The notes under the pieces: generated by a model | What the model saw: the letters and a program-made list of their open reading frames with translations, nothing else | What the model was told of the DNA's origin: nothing | The model's database searches: none | From: Streptomyces alfalfae | Lineage (GTDB): Bacteria > Actinomycetota > Actinomycetes > Streptomycetales > Streptomycetaceae | Direction of reading: 5' to 3' | Assembly: GCF_004127445.1 (NCBI RefSeq) | Contig: NZ_QEXM01000003.1 | Location: 1-64,000 of the forward strand | Length of the DNA stretch: 64,000 nucleotides | Program-made: the position numbers and the translations under genes | Shown: one piece after another, positions 8,416 to 16,732 of the stretch | Layout: each line of letters starts with the position of its first letter | Position numbering within the stretch: position 1 is the first letter of the stretch

Positions 8416-8882
8416 CGGGCCGCTCCCACGAACGGCGCGTCGGCGCCGCCCGCGATCTCCAGGGCGGTCAGCGGGTTCCAGTAGTCGCGGTAGTGGGTGA
8501 TCAGTCCCTCCTCGACGGTCACCACGGCCACGTACGACATCTCGAAAGGGTGCCCGGTGGCCACCGCGCGCCCTTCGGAGCGCATCTCGACGACCACCAC
8601 GTCCGGGTCGCCGGTCCGGTGGACCTCGACGTACGGGATGGCGGTGAGGTCGATGTGGTCGGGATACGCGGTCATGTACGCGCTGACGGCGGCCTTGCCT
8701 TCCAGGCGGCACGGGGCGCCCGGCGGGGCGAAGGGGAACTCCATGACTCCGCCCTCGGCCCAGAGGTCGATCCACGCGTCGAACCGCTTGGCGAGGAGGA
8801 GGTCGATGCCCTGGCGGAAGACGCCCTCCGGTGTCGACGCCGGCGGGGCGTCCGTGCGGGTGCTGCTGCTGTCGTACGTCAT
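8412..8882 (-). CDS. SnoaL-like (NTF2-fold) protein
   Basis: A 156-residue NTF2-like protein with a typical SnoaL pattern: helical GIDLLLAKRFDAWIDLWAEG, then strands VMEFPFAPPGAPCRLEG, HIDLTAIP and ITHYRDYWNPLTA. Such proteins act as small isomerases, hydratases or ligand-binding partners. The start is the ATG giving MTYDSSS, with AAAGG about 13 nt upstream; the longer frame would run into the TetR operators. First gene of a two-gene operon with the NmrA-like gene and divergent from tetR. Confidence 0.88.
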   Translation of the reverse strand: MTYDSSSTRTDAPPASTPEGVFRQGIDLLLAKRFDAWIDLWAEGGVMEFPFAPPGAPCRLEGKAAVSAYMTAYPDHIDLTAIPYVEVHRTGDPDVVVVEMRSEGRAVATGHPFEMSYVAVVTVEEGLITHYRDYWNPLTALEIAGGADAPFVGAAR

Positions 8883-8975
8883 GGCAGTGCGGTGCCTTTC
8901 GGCGTAGGGGTGAGGAGTGGCGGGCGGGGCCGCGAGGGCTCGGCCCAGCGCCACACCGCGCGGCGGGCTAATATA

Positions 8976-9022
8976 CGGACCAGCGGTCCGCATCTAGCCC
9001 GACTATACGGACCGCTAGTCCG
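8976..9022. promoter_or_regulatory. Two tandem TetR operators in divergent promoter
   Basis: Two near-identical palindromes 32 bp apart: CGGACC-AGC-GGTCCG at 8976-8990 and CGGAC-CGCTA-GTCCG at 9008-9022, each preceded by TATA. They lie between the SnoaL-like and TetR starts and are the likely binding sites of the TetR protein for autorepression and control of the divergent pair. The spacing is about three helical turns. Confidence 0.75.
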
Positions 9023-9061
9023 CTTTCGCAATCCCCGCTGCCCACTGCCCCGGAGGAACCC

Positions 9062-9646
9062 GTGCCCCCACCCCCTCGCAAGGAGCGGGCCGACGCCCAG
9101 CGCAACCGCGAGGCCGTACTGGCCGCCGCGGAGGAGTTGTTCGGCGCGCACGGTGACCCGGAGCGCGTGTCCATGGACGACATCGCGGTGGCCGCCGGGG
9201 TCGGCAAAGGCACGTTGTTCCGCCGGTTCGGCGACCGCCTCGGGCTCGTCAAGGCGCTCGTGGAGCGGCGCACCGAACAGCTTCGGGCCGACGTCGTCGC
9301 CGGTCCTCCGCCGCTGGGCCCCGGCGCGCCCGCCGACGCACGCGCCCTCGCCCTCCTGGACGCCCTGCTCACCCTGAAGCTCGACACGCGTCCTCTGATG
9401 CTCGCCCTGGAGAGCGCCGGCCGGGGCAGCCCGTACGACAACGACACCTACGAGCTGTGGCACGCCGAACTCACCGCGCTGCTCACCGAGGCCCGCGGCG
9501 AGCGCGACGCCGCCTTCCTGGCACACGCGCTGCTGGCCGCCGTGCGCAGCGACCTGATCGAACACCTCACCACGCATGGCACTTCCCCGGACCACATCCG
9601 CGCGGGGGTCACCGCCCTCACCCGCGCCACCCTGCGGCGGCCCTGA
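9062..9646 (+). CDS. TetR family repressor
   Basis: A 194-residue TetR/AcrR regulator. The N-terminal helix-turn-helix covers about 10-57 (AAAEELFGAHG, MDDIAVAAGVGKGTLFRRFGDR); the C-terminal ligand domain is unclassified. It starts with GTG 3 nt after GGAGGAA. It is divergent from the SnoaL/NmrA operon, and two palindromic operators lie in the 179-bp spacer, so autorepression plus control of that operon is the simplest reading. The inducer is unknown. Confidence 0.92.
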   Translation: MPPPPRKERADAQRNREAVLAAAEELFGAHGDPERVSMDDIAVAAGVGKGTLFRRFGDRLGLVKALVERRTEQLRADVVAGPPPLGPGAPADARALALLDALLTLKLDTRPLMLALESAGRGSPYDNDTYELWHAELTALLTEARGERDAAFLAHALLAAVRSDLIEHLTTHGTSPDHIRAGVTALTRATLRRP

Positions 9647-9829
9647 TCCCGCCGCCTAGCCCGCACGGGCGGCTCGCACGCTGGTGGCTGGCGCCGCAGG
9701 GATCGAGTGGAGCGAGACGCGGTGCCGCGCGAACGGCTCTCTCCCGGCAGGACCGCTTGCTCGGCCACCGGGCGGCTCGCTGATGCCGCGCTCTACGAGG
9801 CCGTGGCCGGCGACGGCGACCGAACGGAA

Positions 9830-9874
9830 CGGCCGGGCCGGGGAGGGCAACCGCACCCCTCCCCGGCCCGGCCG
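9830..9874. terminator. Strong bidirectional hairpin terminator
   Basis: A perfect 18-bp stem (left arm 9830-9847, right arm 9857-9874) with a 9-nt loop lies between the convergent TetR and M13 peptidase genes. No U-tract is needed for this GC-rich type in streptomycetes. The rest of 9647-9945 shows nothing else. Confidence 0.7.
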
Positions 9875-9945
9875 CCCCTCTACTGACCTGCCGACCCACC
9901 GACCACATGACCCTCCGGCCAAGCGGCCGATCGGTTCGGTTCGGC

Positions 9946-11913
9946 TCACCAGATCCGGACCCGATCCTCCGGGTCCAGCCACAGCCCGTCGCCCTTCACC
10001 GTGCCGAACGCCTCGTGGAACTCGTCGAGGTTGCGGACGATGTTGGCGCGGAACTCCGGCGGGGAGTGCGGGTCGATCGTGAGGTACTGCTGCTCCTGCT
10101 CCTTGCGGCGCTTGGTGCGCCAGCAGTACGACCAGTTCATGAAGAGTCGCTGGGAGCCGGTGGTGCCGTCCTCGTCGCGCGGCATCGGCGCTCCGTCGAG
10201 CGCGATGAGGTACGCCGTGTGCCCGATGGTCAGGCCGCCGAGGTCACCGATGTTCTCGCCGACCGTCAGTGAGCCGTTGACGTGCTCGCCGGGCAGGTTG
10301 CGGGGCGAGAAGGCGTCGTACTGCTCGATCAACGCCTTCGACTTCGCCTCGAACGCGGTCTTGTCGGCGGCGGTCCACCAGTCGTTGAGGTTGCCCGCGC
10401 CGTCGTACTGCGCGCCCTGGTCGTCGAAGCCGTGGCCGATCTCGTGGCCGATGACCGAGCCGATGCCGCCGTAGTTCTCCGCAGGGTCGGCGTCGGGCGA
10501 GAAGAACGGCTTCTGCAGGATGCCCGCGGGGAAGCAGATCTCGTTGGTGCCCGGGTTGTAGTACGCGTTCACCGTCTGCGGCAGCATGAACCACTCGTCG
10601 CGGTCGACCGGCGAGCCGATCTTCGCGAGCTCGCGGTCCGACTCGAAGGCGGCCGCCGCCTGCGCGTTGCCGAGCAGGTCGTCGGAGCTGACCCGGAGCG
10701 CGGAGTAGTCGCGGAAGGTGTCGGGGTAGCCGATCTTCGGCCGGAAGGTCGCGAGCTTCTCGTACGCCCGCTCCTTCGTCTCGTCCGTCATCCAGTCGAG
10801 GCGGGCGATGGACTGCCGGTAGGCCTCCAGGAGGTTGGCCACCAGGTCGTCCATCATCGCCTTGGAGGACGGCGGGAAGTGCCGTGCCACGTACTCCTTG
10901 CCGACGGCCTCGCCCATGGCGCCCTCGACGAAGGAGACGGCGCGCTTCCAGCGGGCGCGCAGCTCGGGCGTGCCGTTGAGGGTGCGTCCGTAGAACTCGA
11001 AGTTGACGCGCACGAACTCGTCCGGCAGGTACGGGGCGCAGGCGCGCAGGACCCGTGTCGTCGCCCAGTCCCGCCACCGCTCGATCGGCACCTCGGTGAG
11101 GACCGTGGAGAGGTGGGAGAGGTAGGACGGCTGGCGCACGCACGTCTCGGCGATGGTGGCGTCCGAGCCGCCCAGGCCGGTCACATAGCCGCGCCAGTCG
11201 AACTCGGGCGCGAGGGCGACCAGTTCGTCGTACGTCGTGAGGTTGTAGGTCTTCAGGACGTCACGCGTGGCCGCCCGCTCCCAGTGTCCGGAGGCGAGCC
11301 GGGTCTCCAGTGCGAGGACCGTCTTCGCGGCGGCCTCCGGCTCGGCGTGCTTGCCGAGAGTGAGCAGCTCGGTGAGGTGGGCGACGTACTTCTCGCGGAT
11401 CTCGGCGAACTTCTCCTCGCGGTAGTACGACTCGTCGGGCAGGCCGAGGCCGCCCTGGAGGACGTTGAAGAGATAGCGGTCGGAGTCGCGGTCGTCGGAG
11501 TCGATGTACGAACCGAAGAGACCTGAGCCGCCGACGCGCTCGAAGCGGCCGAGGAACGCCGCGAGCTCGCGGACGTCCCGCAGCCCGGCGACCTCGTCGA
11601 GCAGCGGCTGCGCGGGGGCGAGGCCGCGGGCGGCGATGGTCTCCTCGTCCATGAAGGAGGCGTACAGCGCGGCGATCTTCTGGGCCTCCTCGGCGGAGGC
11701 GCCCTCGCCGGCCGGGGTGTCGGCCAGGTCCTGGATGATCTCCTTCACCTGCTGCTCGGCCGTGTCGGCGAGCTGCACGAAGGGGCCCCAGCTGGAGCGG
11801 TCCTCCGGGATCTTCTCCGTGTCGAGCCAGCGGCCGTTGACGTGTCCGAAGAGGTCGTCCTGCGGTCGGATGTCGGGGTTCATGCCCGGGCGGGCGTCAT
11901 CCAGAATGCTCAT
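9946..11913 (-). CDS. M13 family zinc metallopeptidase
   Basis: A 655-residue neprilysin/PepO-type endopeptidase. The zinc motif HEIGH (in SVIGHEIGHGFDD) is near residue 489, the third ligand Glu in ENIGDLGG is about 60 residues later, and NAYYNPGTNEICFPAGIL is the usual substrate-strand motif. The C-terminal WLDPEDRVRIW ending is standard. There is no signal peptide or membrane anchor, unlike eukaryotic homologues, so it should act on peptides in the cytosol. Length is normal. Only AGG immediately precedes the ATG, a weak ribosome site. It is monocistronic, with a strong hairpin 72 bp beyond its stop. Confidence 0.95.
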   Translation of the reverse strand: MSILDDARPGMNPDIRPQDDLFGHVNGRWLDTEKIPEDRSSWGPFVQLADTAEQQVKEIIQDLADTPAGEGASAEEAQKIAALYASFMDEETIAARGLAPAQPLLDEVAGLRDVRELAAFLGRFERVGGSGLFGSYIDSDDRDSDRYLFNVLQGGLGLPDESYYREEKFAEIREKYVAHLTELLTLGKHAEPEAAAKTVLALETRLASGHWERAATRDVLKTYNLTTYDELVALAPEFDWRGYVTGLGGSDATIAETCVRQPSYLSHLSTVLTEVPIERWRDWATTRVLRACAPYLPDEFVRVNFEFYGRTLNGTPELRARWKRAVSFVEGAMGEAVGKEYVARHFPPSSKAMMDDLVANLLEAYRQSIARLDWMTDETKERAYEKLATFRPKIGYPDTFRDYSALRVSSDDLLGNAQAAAAFESDRELAKIGSPVDRDEWFMLPQTVNAYYNPGTNEICFPAGILQKPFFSPDADPAENYGGIGSVIGHEIGHGFDDQGAQYDGAGNLNDWWTAADKTAFEAKSKALIEQYDAFSPRNLPGEHVNGSLTVGENIGDLGGLTIGHTAYLIALDGAPMPRDEDGTTGSQRLFMNWSYCWRTKRRKEQEQQYLTIDPHSPPEFRANIVRNLDEFHEAFGTVKGDGLWLDPEDRVRIW

Positions 11914-12102
11914 CCTGGCAGCCTATGCGAGCGATCAGCCCGGCACGAAGGGCTTGTGCCCGGCAGAACACGGCGGATGGCCGCTCGCGGGGTTCCCACG
12001 GGCCCCGCACGAGGTCCGCGTGAGGTCCTCACGGGGTTCGCCCGGCCGCTGGCGGCATGGCTCACGATCGGGGTGCTCTGGCCCTCGCGGGCAGAGCGGC
12101 CC

Positions 12103-12160
12103 GGTGCTCGCGGCCGGAGTGGCTGGGTGCTCGCGGCCGGAGCGGCCCGGTGCTCGCGAC
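12103..12160. repeat. 23-bp tandem repeat, about 2.5 copies
   Basis: Units at 12103-12125 and 12126-12148 (GGTGCTCGCGGCCGGAG plus six variable bases) and a partial third unit from 12149. A degenerate copy may precede at about 12071. It occupies the gap between the M13 peptidase start and the gene at 12247, with no coding potential. Confidence 0.6.
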
Positions 12161-12191
12161 AGTGACGCGCCCGCGAAATGCCCCAATCGGA

Positions 12192-12206
12192 GCGATAAAG
12201 TATCGC
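12192..12206. promoter_or_regulatory. Palindrome GCGATA-AAG-TATCGC
   Basis: A perfect 6+6 inverted repeat about 40 bp before the start at 12247. It is AT-rich against its context and overlaps the likely promoter. It is a candidate operator, possibly for the HTH-containing product of the downstream gene. Confidence 0.45.
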
Positions 12207-12246
12207 GTCAGCCTCGTCCCCCCACTGTCTCACCGGGAGCACTTCC

Positions 12247-13512
12247 GTGACCGTAGCCATGGCCCCGTCCGACGAATTCTGGTCGCCCGAGGAACCCGAT
12301 GAAGCGGAGCCGGCCTCTCCCGAGGCAGCGGGGGCGCCTTCCCCGTCATCCGGCTCGTCCGGCTCGTCCGACTCGTCCGGGGAGGACAGGCAGTCCGCCG
12401 ACGCCGCGCGTCTGATCTCCGAGGACGCCCGCGCCTTCGGGGCCTACGCGCGCACCGGCGGCTGGGCCTTCGCCCTGAAGGTCGCCCGCAGCGTCCGGCC
12501 GGGCGGGCAGGGCGCGGGCGAGACGCCGAAGATCTCCGCCAAGGAGTTCGCGGAGCTCGCGGAATGCTCGGCCGAGCGCGTCATGCGCTACTACAAGGCC
12601 TGGGACAAGGCCGCCGACGACGGCATGGTGCCGCACTTCGAGGCGCTCGCGCCGGGCATGGAGGTGGAACTGCCCGACGCCGACGTCTGGTCGACGTACT
12701 ACGCCGCGCGCTCCAGCGCCCTGACCCCGCGCGGCAACGCGATCTCCGAGGCCGCCGAGGCCGAGGGCATCCGCCCCACCAAGGCCCTGGAGGTCGCCGA
12801 GAACCCGACCGCCCTGCGCGCCGCGATCCTCGCCGACCCGGGCACCGCGGAGGCGGCCCGCAAGGCGCTGATGGACCGCATCGACGAGGACCCGGCGCTC
12901 CGCACGGAGCTGGTCCGCGACATCGTCCGCACCGACGATCTCAAGAAGGCCGTCGCCGCCGAGTCCAAGGCGGGCGACCGCGTCGACTACGTCCGCCAGA
13001 TCGTGGAGAAGGGCCAGGTCAAGACGCCTGCGGGCCAGATGATCGAGGCCCCGGCCGAGCTGCGCGAGGAGGCCGAACGGCACCTGTCCCTCATCGACGA
13101 ACTCGACGAGGGCGAGGACTCCGGCGAGTGGGCGCGCGAGGCGTACGACACGGTGCGCGACCTCATCGCGGAGACCGTGCAGAGCAACCCGGAGCTGCGG
13201 GTGCAGGAGCGCCGCGCCAAGTTCTACAGCAGCCTGCAGAAGGCGACGAAGGTCTTCGAGGAGCTGACCTTCGACGACGTCGATGACATCGACGACATCT
13301 ACGAGGACGACATGGTCGAGCGCCTGGAGGACCTGCGCCAGGCGATCGGCGCATGCATCGACGCCCTCCAGTCGGCGACCACGCAGGGGCAGACCCAGGC
13401 CCGGCCCCGGGCCTGGAGCGAGAGCGAGGCCCGGGGCGGCGAGGAGCGGACCCCGACCGTGCCCGCGCAGCAGAGTCCCGCCGACGCCTCGCAGGAGCAC
13501 AGCCCTGCCTGA
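12247..13512 (+). CDS. Conserved hypothetical protein, possible DNA-binding
   Basis: A 421-residue acidic, mostly helical, soluble protein. Residues 1-55 are disordered (Ser/Glu/Pro-rich). Around 98-120, ISAKEFAELAECSAERVMRY in two parts looks like a helix-turn-helix, and the following helical blocks (PTALRAAILADPGTAEAARKA, ALRTELVRDIVRTDDL) vaguely recall ParB/KorB-type proteins, but no ParB nuclease motif is visible. The acidic run FDDVDDIDDIYEDD near 340 and a disordered tail complete it. It starts with GTG after GGGAGC; an ATG four codons later is possible. A palindrome about 40 bp upstream may be its own operator. I do not recognise a characterised homologue. Confidence 0.7.
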   Translation: MTVAMAPSDEFWSPEEPDEAEPASPEAAGAPSPSSGSSGSSDSSGEDRQSADAARLISEDARAFGAYARTGGWAFALKVARSVRPGGQGAGETPKISAKEFAELAECSAERVMRYYKAWDKAADDGMVPHFEALAPGMEVELPDADVWSTYYAARSSALTPRGNAISEAAEAEGIRPTKALEVAENPTALRAAILADPGTAEAARKALMDRIDEDPALRTELVRDIVRTDDLKKAVAAESKAGDRVDYVRQIVEKGQVKTPAGQMIEAPAELREEAERHLSLIDELDEGEDSGEWAREAYDTVRDLIAETVQSNPELRVQERRAKFYSSLQKATKVFEELTFDDVDDIDDIYEDDMVERLEDLRQAIGACIDALQSATTQGQTQARPRAWSESEARGGEERTPTVPAQQSPADASQEHSPA

Positions 13513-13603
13513 TCTCCGGGACGGCGGGACGGCCCTGCGGGGAGTGGTTCGCCCCCGCCCCCCTCGTGCGTCGTGATCACATCACGTGGTCAACGATCCG
13601 CAG

Positions 13604-13637
13604 GGCCGCCGTCCGGTCTTCCGGGTGGACGGCGGCC
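13604..13637. terminator. Hairpin terminator between convergent genes
   Basis: A perfect 11-bp stem (GGCCGCCGTCC / GGACGGCGGCC) with a 12-nt loop ends one base before the stop codon of the PPOX gene and can serve both converging transcripts. Confidence 0.65.
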
Positions 13638-13638
13638 G

Positions 13639-14061
13639 TCAGGGGGTGAGGGTGATGCGGATGCCGACCGTTCCGTCGAGACCGCGCCGCATCCTGCTCC
13701 CGAGCAGCGTGAGGAAACCGATGACCTTGTACTTGCGGGTGATGAGGGTGCGGTAGCGCGCGGTCACCTCGGGCGGGCATATCTCCGCGGTCGCGGGCGC
13801 CTGCGCCCCGGTGGGGTTGCCCCGCACGTCGCACGGTCCGACCAGGACGTCCGGGCGTCTGCGGATGCGCTTCACCTTCCAGGAGTCACTGACCGTCCAG
13901 ATTCCGAGCGCGTCCCCGTCGCGGACGACCCAGACCGGGCTCGGCACCAGAGTGCCGTCCTTTCGGTAGCTGCTGACCAGCAGGTACTTTCCGCTGCCGA
14001 GCCGTGTGAGCTGTGCGTCCCGGTTGTCGGGAGCGTCGGGAGTGCCGGGGGCGTCGTCCAT
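13639..14061 (-). CDS. PPOX-class F420/FMN-dependent oxidoreductase
   Basis: A 140-residue split-barrel flavin/F420-binding protein of the pyridoxamine-phosphate-oxidase-like family. Typical elements: GKYLLVSSYRKDGTLVPSPVWVV near 23-45, then WKVKRIRRRPDVLVGPCDVRGNP near 61-83, where the Lys/Arg pair contacts cofactor. The family reduces quinones, biliverdin or other small substrates; which one is unclear. TAGACT lies about 13 bp before the ATG with no ribosome site, suggesting a leaderless mRNA. Divergent from the CGNR gene across 61 bp. Confidence 0.88.
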   Translation of the reverse strand: MDDAPGTPDAPDNRDAQLTRLGSGKYLLVSSYRKDGTLVPSPVWVVRDGDALGIWTVSDSWKVKRIRRRPDVLVGPCDVRGNPTGAQAPATAEICPPEVTARYRTLITRKYKVIGFLTLLGSRMRRGLDGTVGIRITLTP

Positions 14062-14101
14062 GGCGGGAGTCTAGGCCGCCCGCCCGGCCACGGCACCGTC
14101 C

Positions 14102-14122
14102 GTAACCGTTAACGTTGGTTAC
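14102..14122. promoter_or_regulatory. Palindrome abutting the CGNR start codon
   Basis: GTAACC (14102-14107) and GGTTAC (14117-14122) are perfect arms around GTTAACGTT; the right arm ends directly at the ATG of the CGNR gene. It spans the expected -10 (TAACGT) of a leaderless transcript and is a good candidate for an autoregulatory operator. Confidence 0.55.
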
Positions 14123-14725
14123 ATGCCCTCATCCGCGTCCCCCGGCATCCTGATGCGCTCACACACCGGTGCCAGGTACCGCTTCGACCCGGGCGCGCTC
14201 TGCCTCGAACTGCTGACGACCGGCGGCATCGGCGAGTTCCGGCGGTATGAGGTGCTGCACGCCCCCGGCGATCTCGCCGCCTGGGCCGAGCGGTCGCGGC
14301 TCACGCCCACGCCCGACCTGCGGGTGTCCGAGGCGGAGGTGGCGGACGCCCGGCGGCTGCGCGACGCCCTGTGGCGCGCGATGACCGCCCGCGCCCTCGA
14401 CGAGACGCCGGACCCGGCCGACATCGCCGCCGTCAACGAAGCCGCCGCCCGCCCGCCGCTCACCCCGGCGATCGCTTTGGACGGGGAGCGGGTCTGGACG
14501 GGGACCGCCGACGGGTCCGAGCTGCTCTCCACCGTCGCGCGCGACGCCGTGGACCTGCTGACCGGACCGTTCTCCCACCGCATCCGGATGTGCGCCTCCG
14601 ACAACTGCTACCTCGTCTACGTCGACACCTCCCGCCCCGGCCGGCGCCGCTGGTGCTCGATGGAGCACTGCGGCAACCTCCACAAGGTCCGGACGCTGCG
14701 CGCACGCCGCTCCGAGGAGGACTGA
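14123..14725 (+). CDS. CGNR zinc-finger regulator
   Basis: A 200-residue protein with an N-terminal ABATE-type stress domain (about 10-140) and a C-terminal CGNR zinc finger. The finger has cysteines in RMCASDNCYLVYVD and WCSMEHCGNLHKV near 153-190, with CGN(L)H at the end. Members are believed to be DNA-binding repressors whose ABATE domain senses a ligand. No ribosome site precedes the ATG and a -10-like TAACGT is 8 bp upstream, so it is probably leaderless. It is divergent from the PPOX gene, its likely target. Confidence 0.9.
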   Translation: MPSSASPGILMRSHTGARYRFDPGALCLELLTTGGIGEFRRYEVLHAPGDLAAWAERSRLTPTPDLRVSEAEVADARRLRDALWRAMTARALDETPDPADIAAVNEAAARPPLTPAIALDGERVWTGTADGSELLSTVARDAVDLLTGPFSHRIRMCASDNCYLVYVDTSRPGRRRWCSMEHCGNLHKVRTLRARRSEED

Positions 14726-14760
14726 ACGCCCGCGCAGGGTCGTCAGGTGCGGCGGTCGCG

Positions 14761-15759
14761 TCATGCGCCGACGCCACGCGCCACATCAGGTTCGCCACGA
14801 GCCGTACGGAAGCGTGCGGCGTATGCGGACGGGGTCGTCCCCAGGTGCCGCGCGAAGGCCCTGCGGAGCGTTTCGTCGCTGCCCAGACCGCTGCGGTGCG
14901 CGGCGTCGGTGACGGAGACACCGCGTTCGAGCAGGATGCGGGCGGCCTCCACGCGCAGGAGCTCCACATGGGCGGCGGGTGTGCTGCCGACCTGCTGGAC
15001 GAAGAGCCGGGAGACGTGCCGGCCGCTGAGACCGGCCCGCGCGGCCAGCGCACGCAGGCTGTGGTCGGCCGCCGGGTCGGCGGCGATGGCGTCGAGGAGC
15101 GGACGCAGCACCGGGTGGCGTGTCGTCGCGGTGCGGGACGCCGCCGAGAACTGGGACTGGCCGCCGGGGCGCTGGAGGAAGACGACCAGGTCGCGGGCGA
15201 CCCGGCGGGCCTCGTCGGGGCCGTGGTCCTCTTCGACGAGCGCGAGGCACACGTCGATGCCCGCGGTGACGCCCGCCGAGGTCAGGACCGGGCCGTCCTG
15301 GACGTAGATGGCGTCCGGCGTGACGGTCACGTCGGGATGGGCGCGGGCCAGGTCGTCGGCGTACTCCCAGTGCGTGGTCGCCCTGCGGCCCCGCAGCAGT
15401 CCGGCCGCCGCGAGGGCGAACGCCCCGGTGCACACCGACGCCACCCGGCCCGCGCCGGGGGCGAGCCGGGCCACCAGTTCCACGAGTGCGGGGCGTTCGT
15501 CGAGGAGGCGCAGGTCGGCGGGGCCGGGGACGACGAGCGTGTCCGTCCGGCCGACGTCGGCGGCCGACACGTCCGCGGCGATGCGCAGCCCGGTGGAGGT
15601 CGTGACGTCACGTCCGTCCGGCGTACAGACCCGCACCCGGTAGGCGCCGGTGGTGCGGGCCGCCGTGTGGAAGACCTCCAGCGGGGCGGCCACGTCGAGG
15701 AGACGGACGCCGTCGAAGGCCAGGACGAGGACGTCGTGGGCGGGCTGGGGTCGGCGCAT
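14761..15759 (-). CDS. GlxA-type AraC family regulator with DJ-1/PfpI domain
   Basis: A 332-residue regulator. The N-terminal DJ-1/PfpI-like domain (about 5-175) runs from VLVLAFDGVRLLDVAAPLEVF to the nucleophile-elbow region SVCTGAFALAAAGLL, and AraC double helix-turn-helix occupies the last 100 residues (LRALAARAGLSGRHVSRLF, VTDAAHRSGLGSDETLRRAF). GlxA-type proteins control catabolic or developmental genes. A GTG 12 codons earlier, with GGAGG inside that extension, is an alternative start; I prefer the ATG because the domain begins right after it. It converges on the CGNR gene with a 35-bp gap. Confidence 0.88.
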   Translation of the reverse strand: MRRPQPAHDVLVLAFDGVRLLDVAAPLEVFHTAARTTGAYRVRVCTPDGRDVTTSTGLRIAADVSAADVGRTDTLVVPGPADLRLLDERPALVELVARLAPGAGRVASVCTGAFALAAAGLLRGRRATTHWEYADDLARAHPDVTVTPDAIYVQDGPVLTSAGVTAGIDVCLALVEEDHGPDEARRVARDLVVFLQRPGGQSQFSAASRTATTRHPVLRPLLDAIAADPAADHSLRALAARAGLSGRHVSRLFVQQVGSTPAAHVELLRVEAARILLERGVSVTDAAHRSGLGSDETLRRAFARHLGTTPSAYAARFRTARGEPDVARGVGA

Positions 15760-15900
15760 GGCCTCAGCGTAGGCGGCGGGCACCTCCGGATCCACGGTGT
15801 CCGGATCTGTGGGGTCCGGATCTGTGGGGTTCCTGTCCCTGGGGACATGGCGGGCGCGAGCCCCCTGCCCCAGGCTTGAGTGCAGCGGGCCTGGACGCGT

Positions 15901-15968
15901 CAGGCCTCACGCAGTCGCAGGTCCCACCCAGCAGCAGACCTCATCCAGCAGCAGGTCTCACGCAGCCG
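15901..15968. repeat. 17-bp tandem repeat, four copies
   Basis: Units 15901-15917, 15918-15934, 15935-15951 and 15952-15968 with consensus CAGGYCTCACSCAGYMG and a partial fifth from 15969. They end about 40 bp before the HD-domain gene start, so they lie in its promoter or 5' leader. A second short repeat (TCCGGATCTGTGGGG twice) lies at about 15797-15827. Confidence 0.7.
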
Positions 15969-16009
15969 CAGGCCCGAGTGCCGCTCGGCCGATCGACAGG
16001 AGCCGCCCG

Positions 16010-16699
16010 ATGAACGCCCAGCCACCCTCCGCTTCCTCCTCCCCCGCGCCCTTCTCCTCCCCCGCCTCCTCCGCGGCGGGAGTCTCCGTTCCTGACACCG
16101 AGCTGGCGGCCGAGGCGACCGAACTCGTCCGCGACGTCACGGACGACTTGATCTACCACCACTCCCGCCGCGTCTACTGGTTCGGCAGCCTCCAGGGCCG
16201 CAACCGCGGCCTCGACTTCGACCCCGAGCTGCTGTACATCGGCGCCATGTTCCACGACCTCGGCCTCGGCGAACGCTTCCGCTCCAGTGGGCGCCGCTTC
16301 GAGGTCGACGGCGCCGACGAGGCCCGCCGCTTCCTGGAGAGCAGGGGCGTGCCGGAGGACGGTGTGCGGCGCGTCTGGACGGCCATCGCGCTGCACACCA
16401 CCCCCGGCGTCCCCGAGCACATGGAAGCGGAGGTGGCCCTGGTGACCGCCGGGGTCGAGTACGACGTGCTCGGCATCGGATTCCACGACGTCAGCGCGGA
16501 CGACCGCGCCGAGATCACCGCGCTGCATCCGCGTCCCGACTTCAAGCGACGCATCCTGAAGGCGTTCACGGACGGGATCGCGCCGAAGCCGGAGACGACG
16601 TTCGGCAATGTGAAGGCCGATGTCCTGGAGCACTTCGTGCCCGGCTTCACTCGGGGCGACTTCGTACGGGTGATCCAGGACTCTCCCTGGGACGAGTAG
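16010..16699 (+). CDS. HD-domain hydrolase-like protein
   Basis: A 229-residue protein with an HD-type metal-binding core: His in LIYHHSRRVYWFG (about 48), the HD pair in GAMFHDLGLGERF (about 81-82), a further His in IALHTTPGVPEH (about 127) and Asp in VEYDVLGIGFHD. This arrangement resembles cyanamide-hydratase-like and small phosphohydrolase HD proteins; the substrate is unknown. Residues 1-30 are a Ser/Pro/Ala-rich linker. AGGAG is 8 nt before the ATG. A 17-bp tandem repeat lies directly upstream. It is monocistronic. Confidence 0.85.
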   Translation: MNAQPPSASSSPAPFSSPASSAAGVSVPDTELAAEATELVRDVTDDLIYHHSRRVYWFGSLQGRNRGLDFDPELLYIGAMFHDLGLGERFRSSGRRFEVDGADEARRFLESRGVPEDGVRRVWTAIALHTTPGVPEHMEAEVALVTAGVEYDVLGIGFHDVSADDRAEITALHPRPDFKRRILKAFTDGIAPKPETTFGNVKADVLEHFVPGFTRGDFVRVIQDSPWDE

Positions 16700-16732
16700 C
16701 GCGGCGGCCCTGCGGTCCCGGCCCGGTGCCCG

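Noticed and set aside
15901..15968. The 17-bp repeats as a CRISPR array
   Set aside because: There are no spacers: the units abut directly, and no cas gene is nearby.
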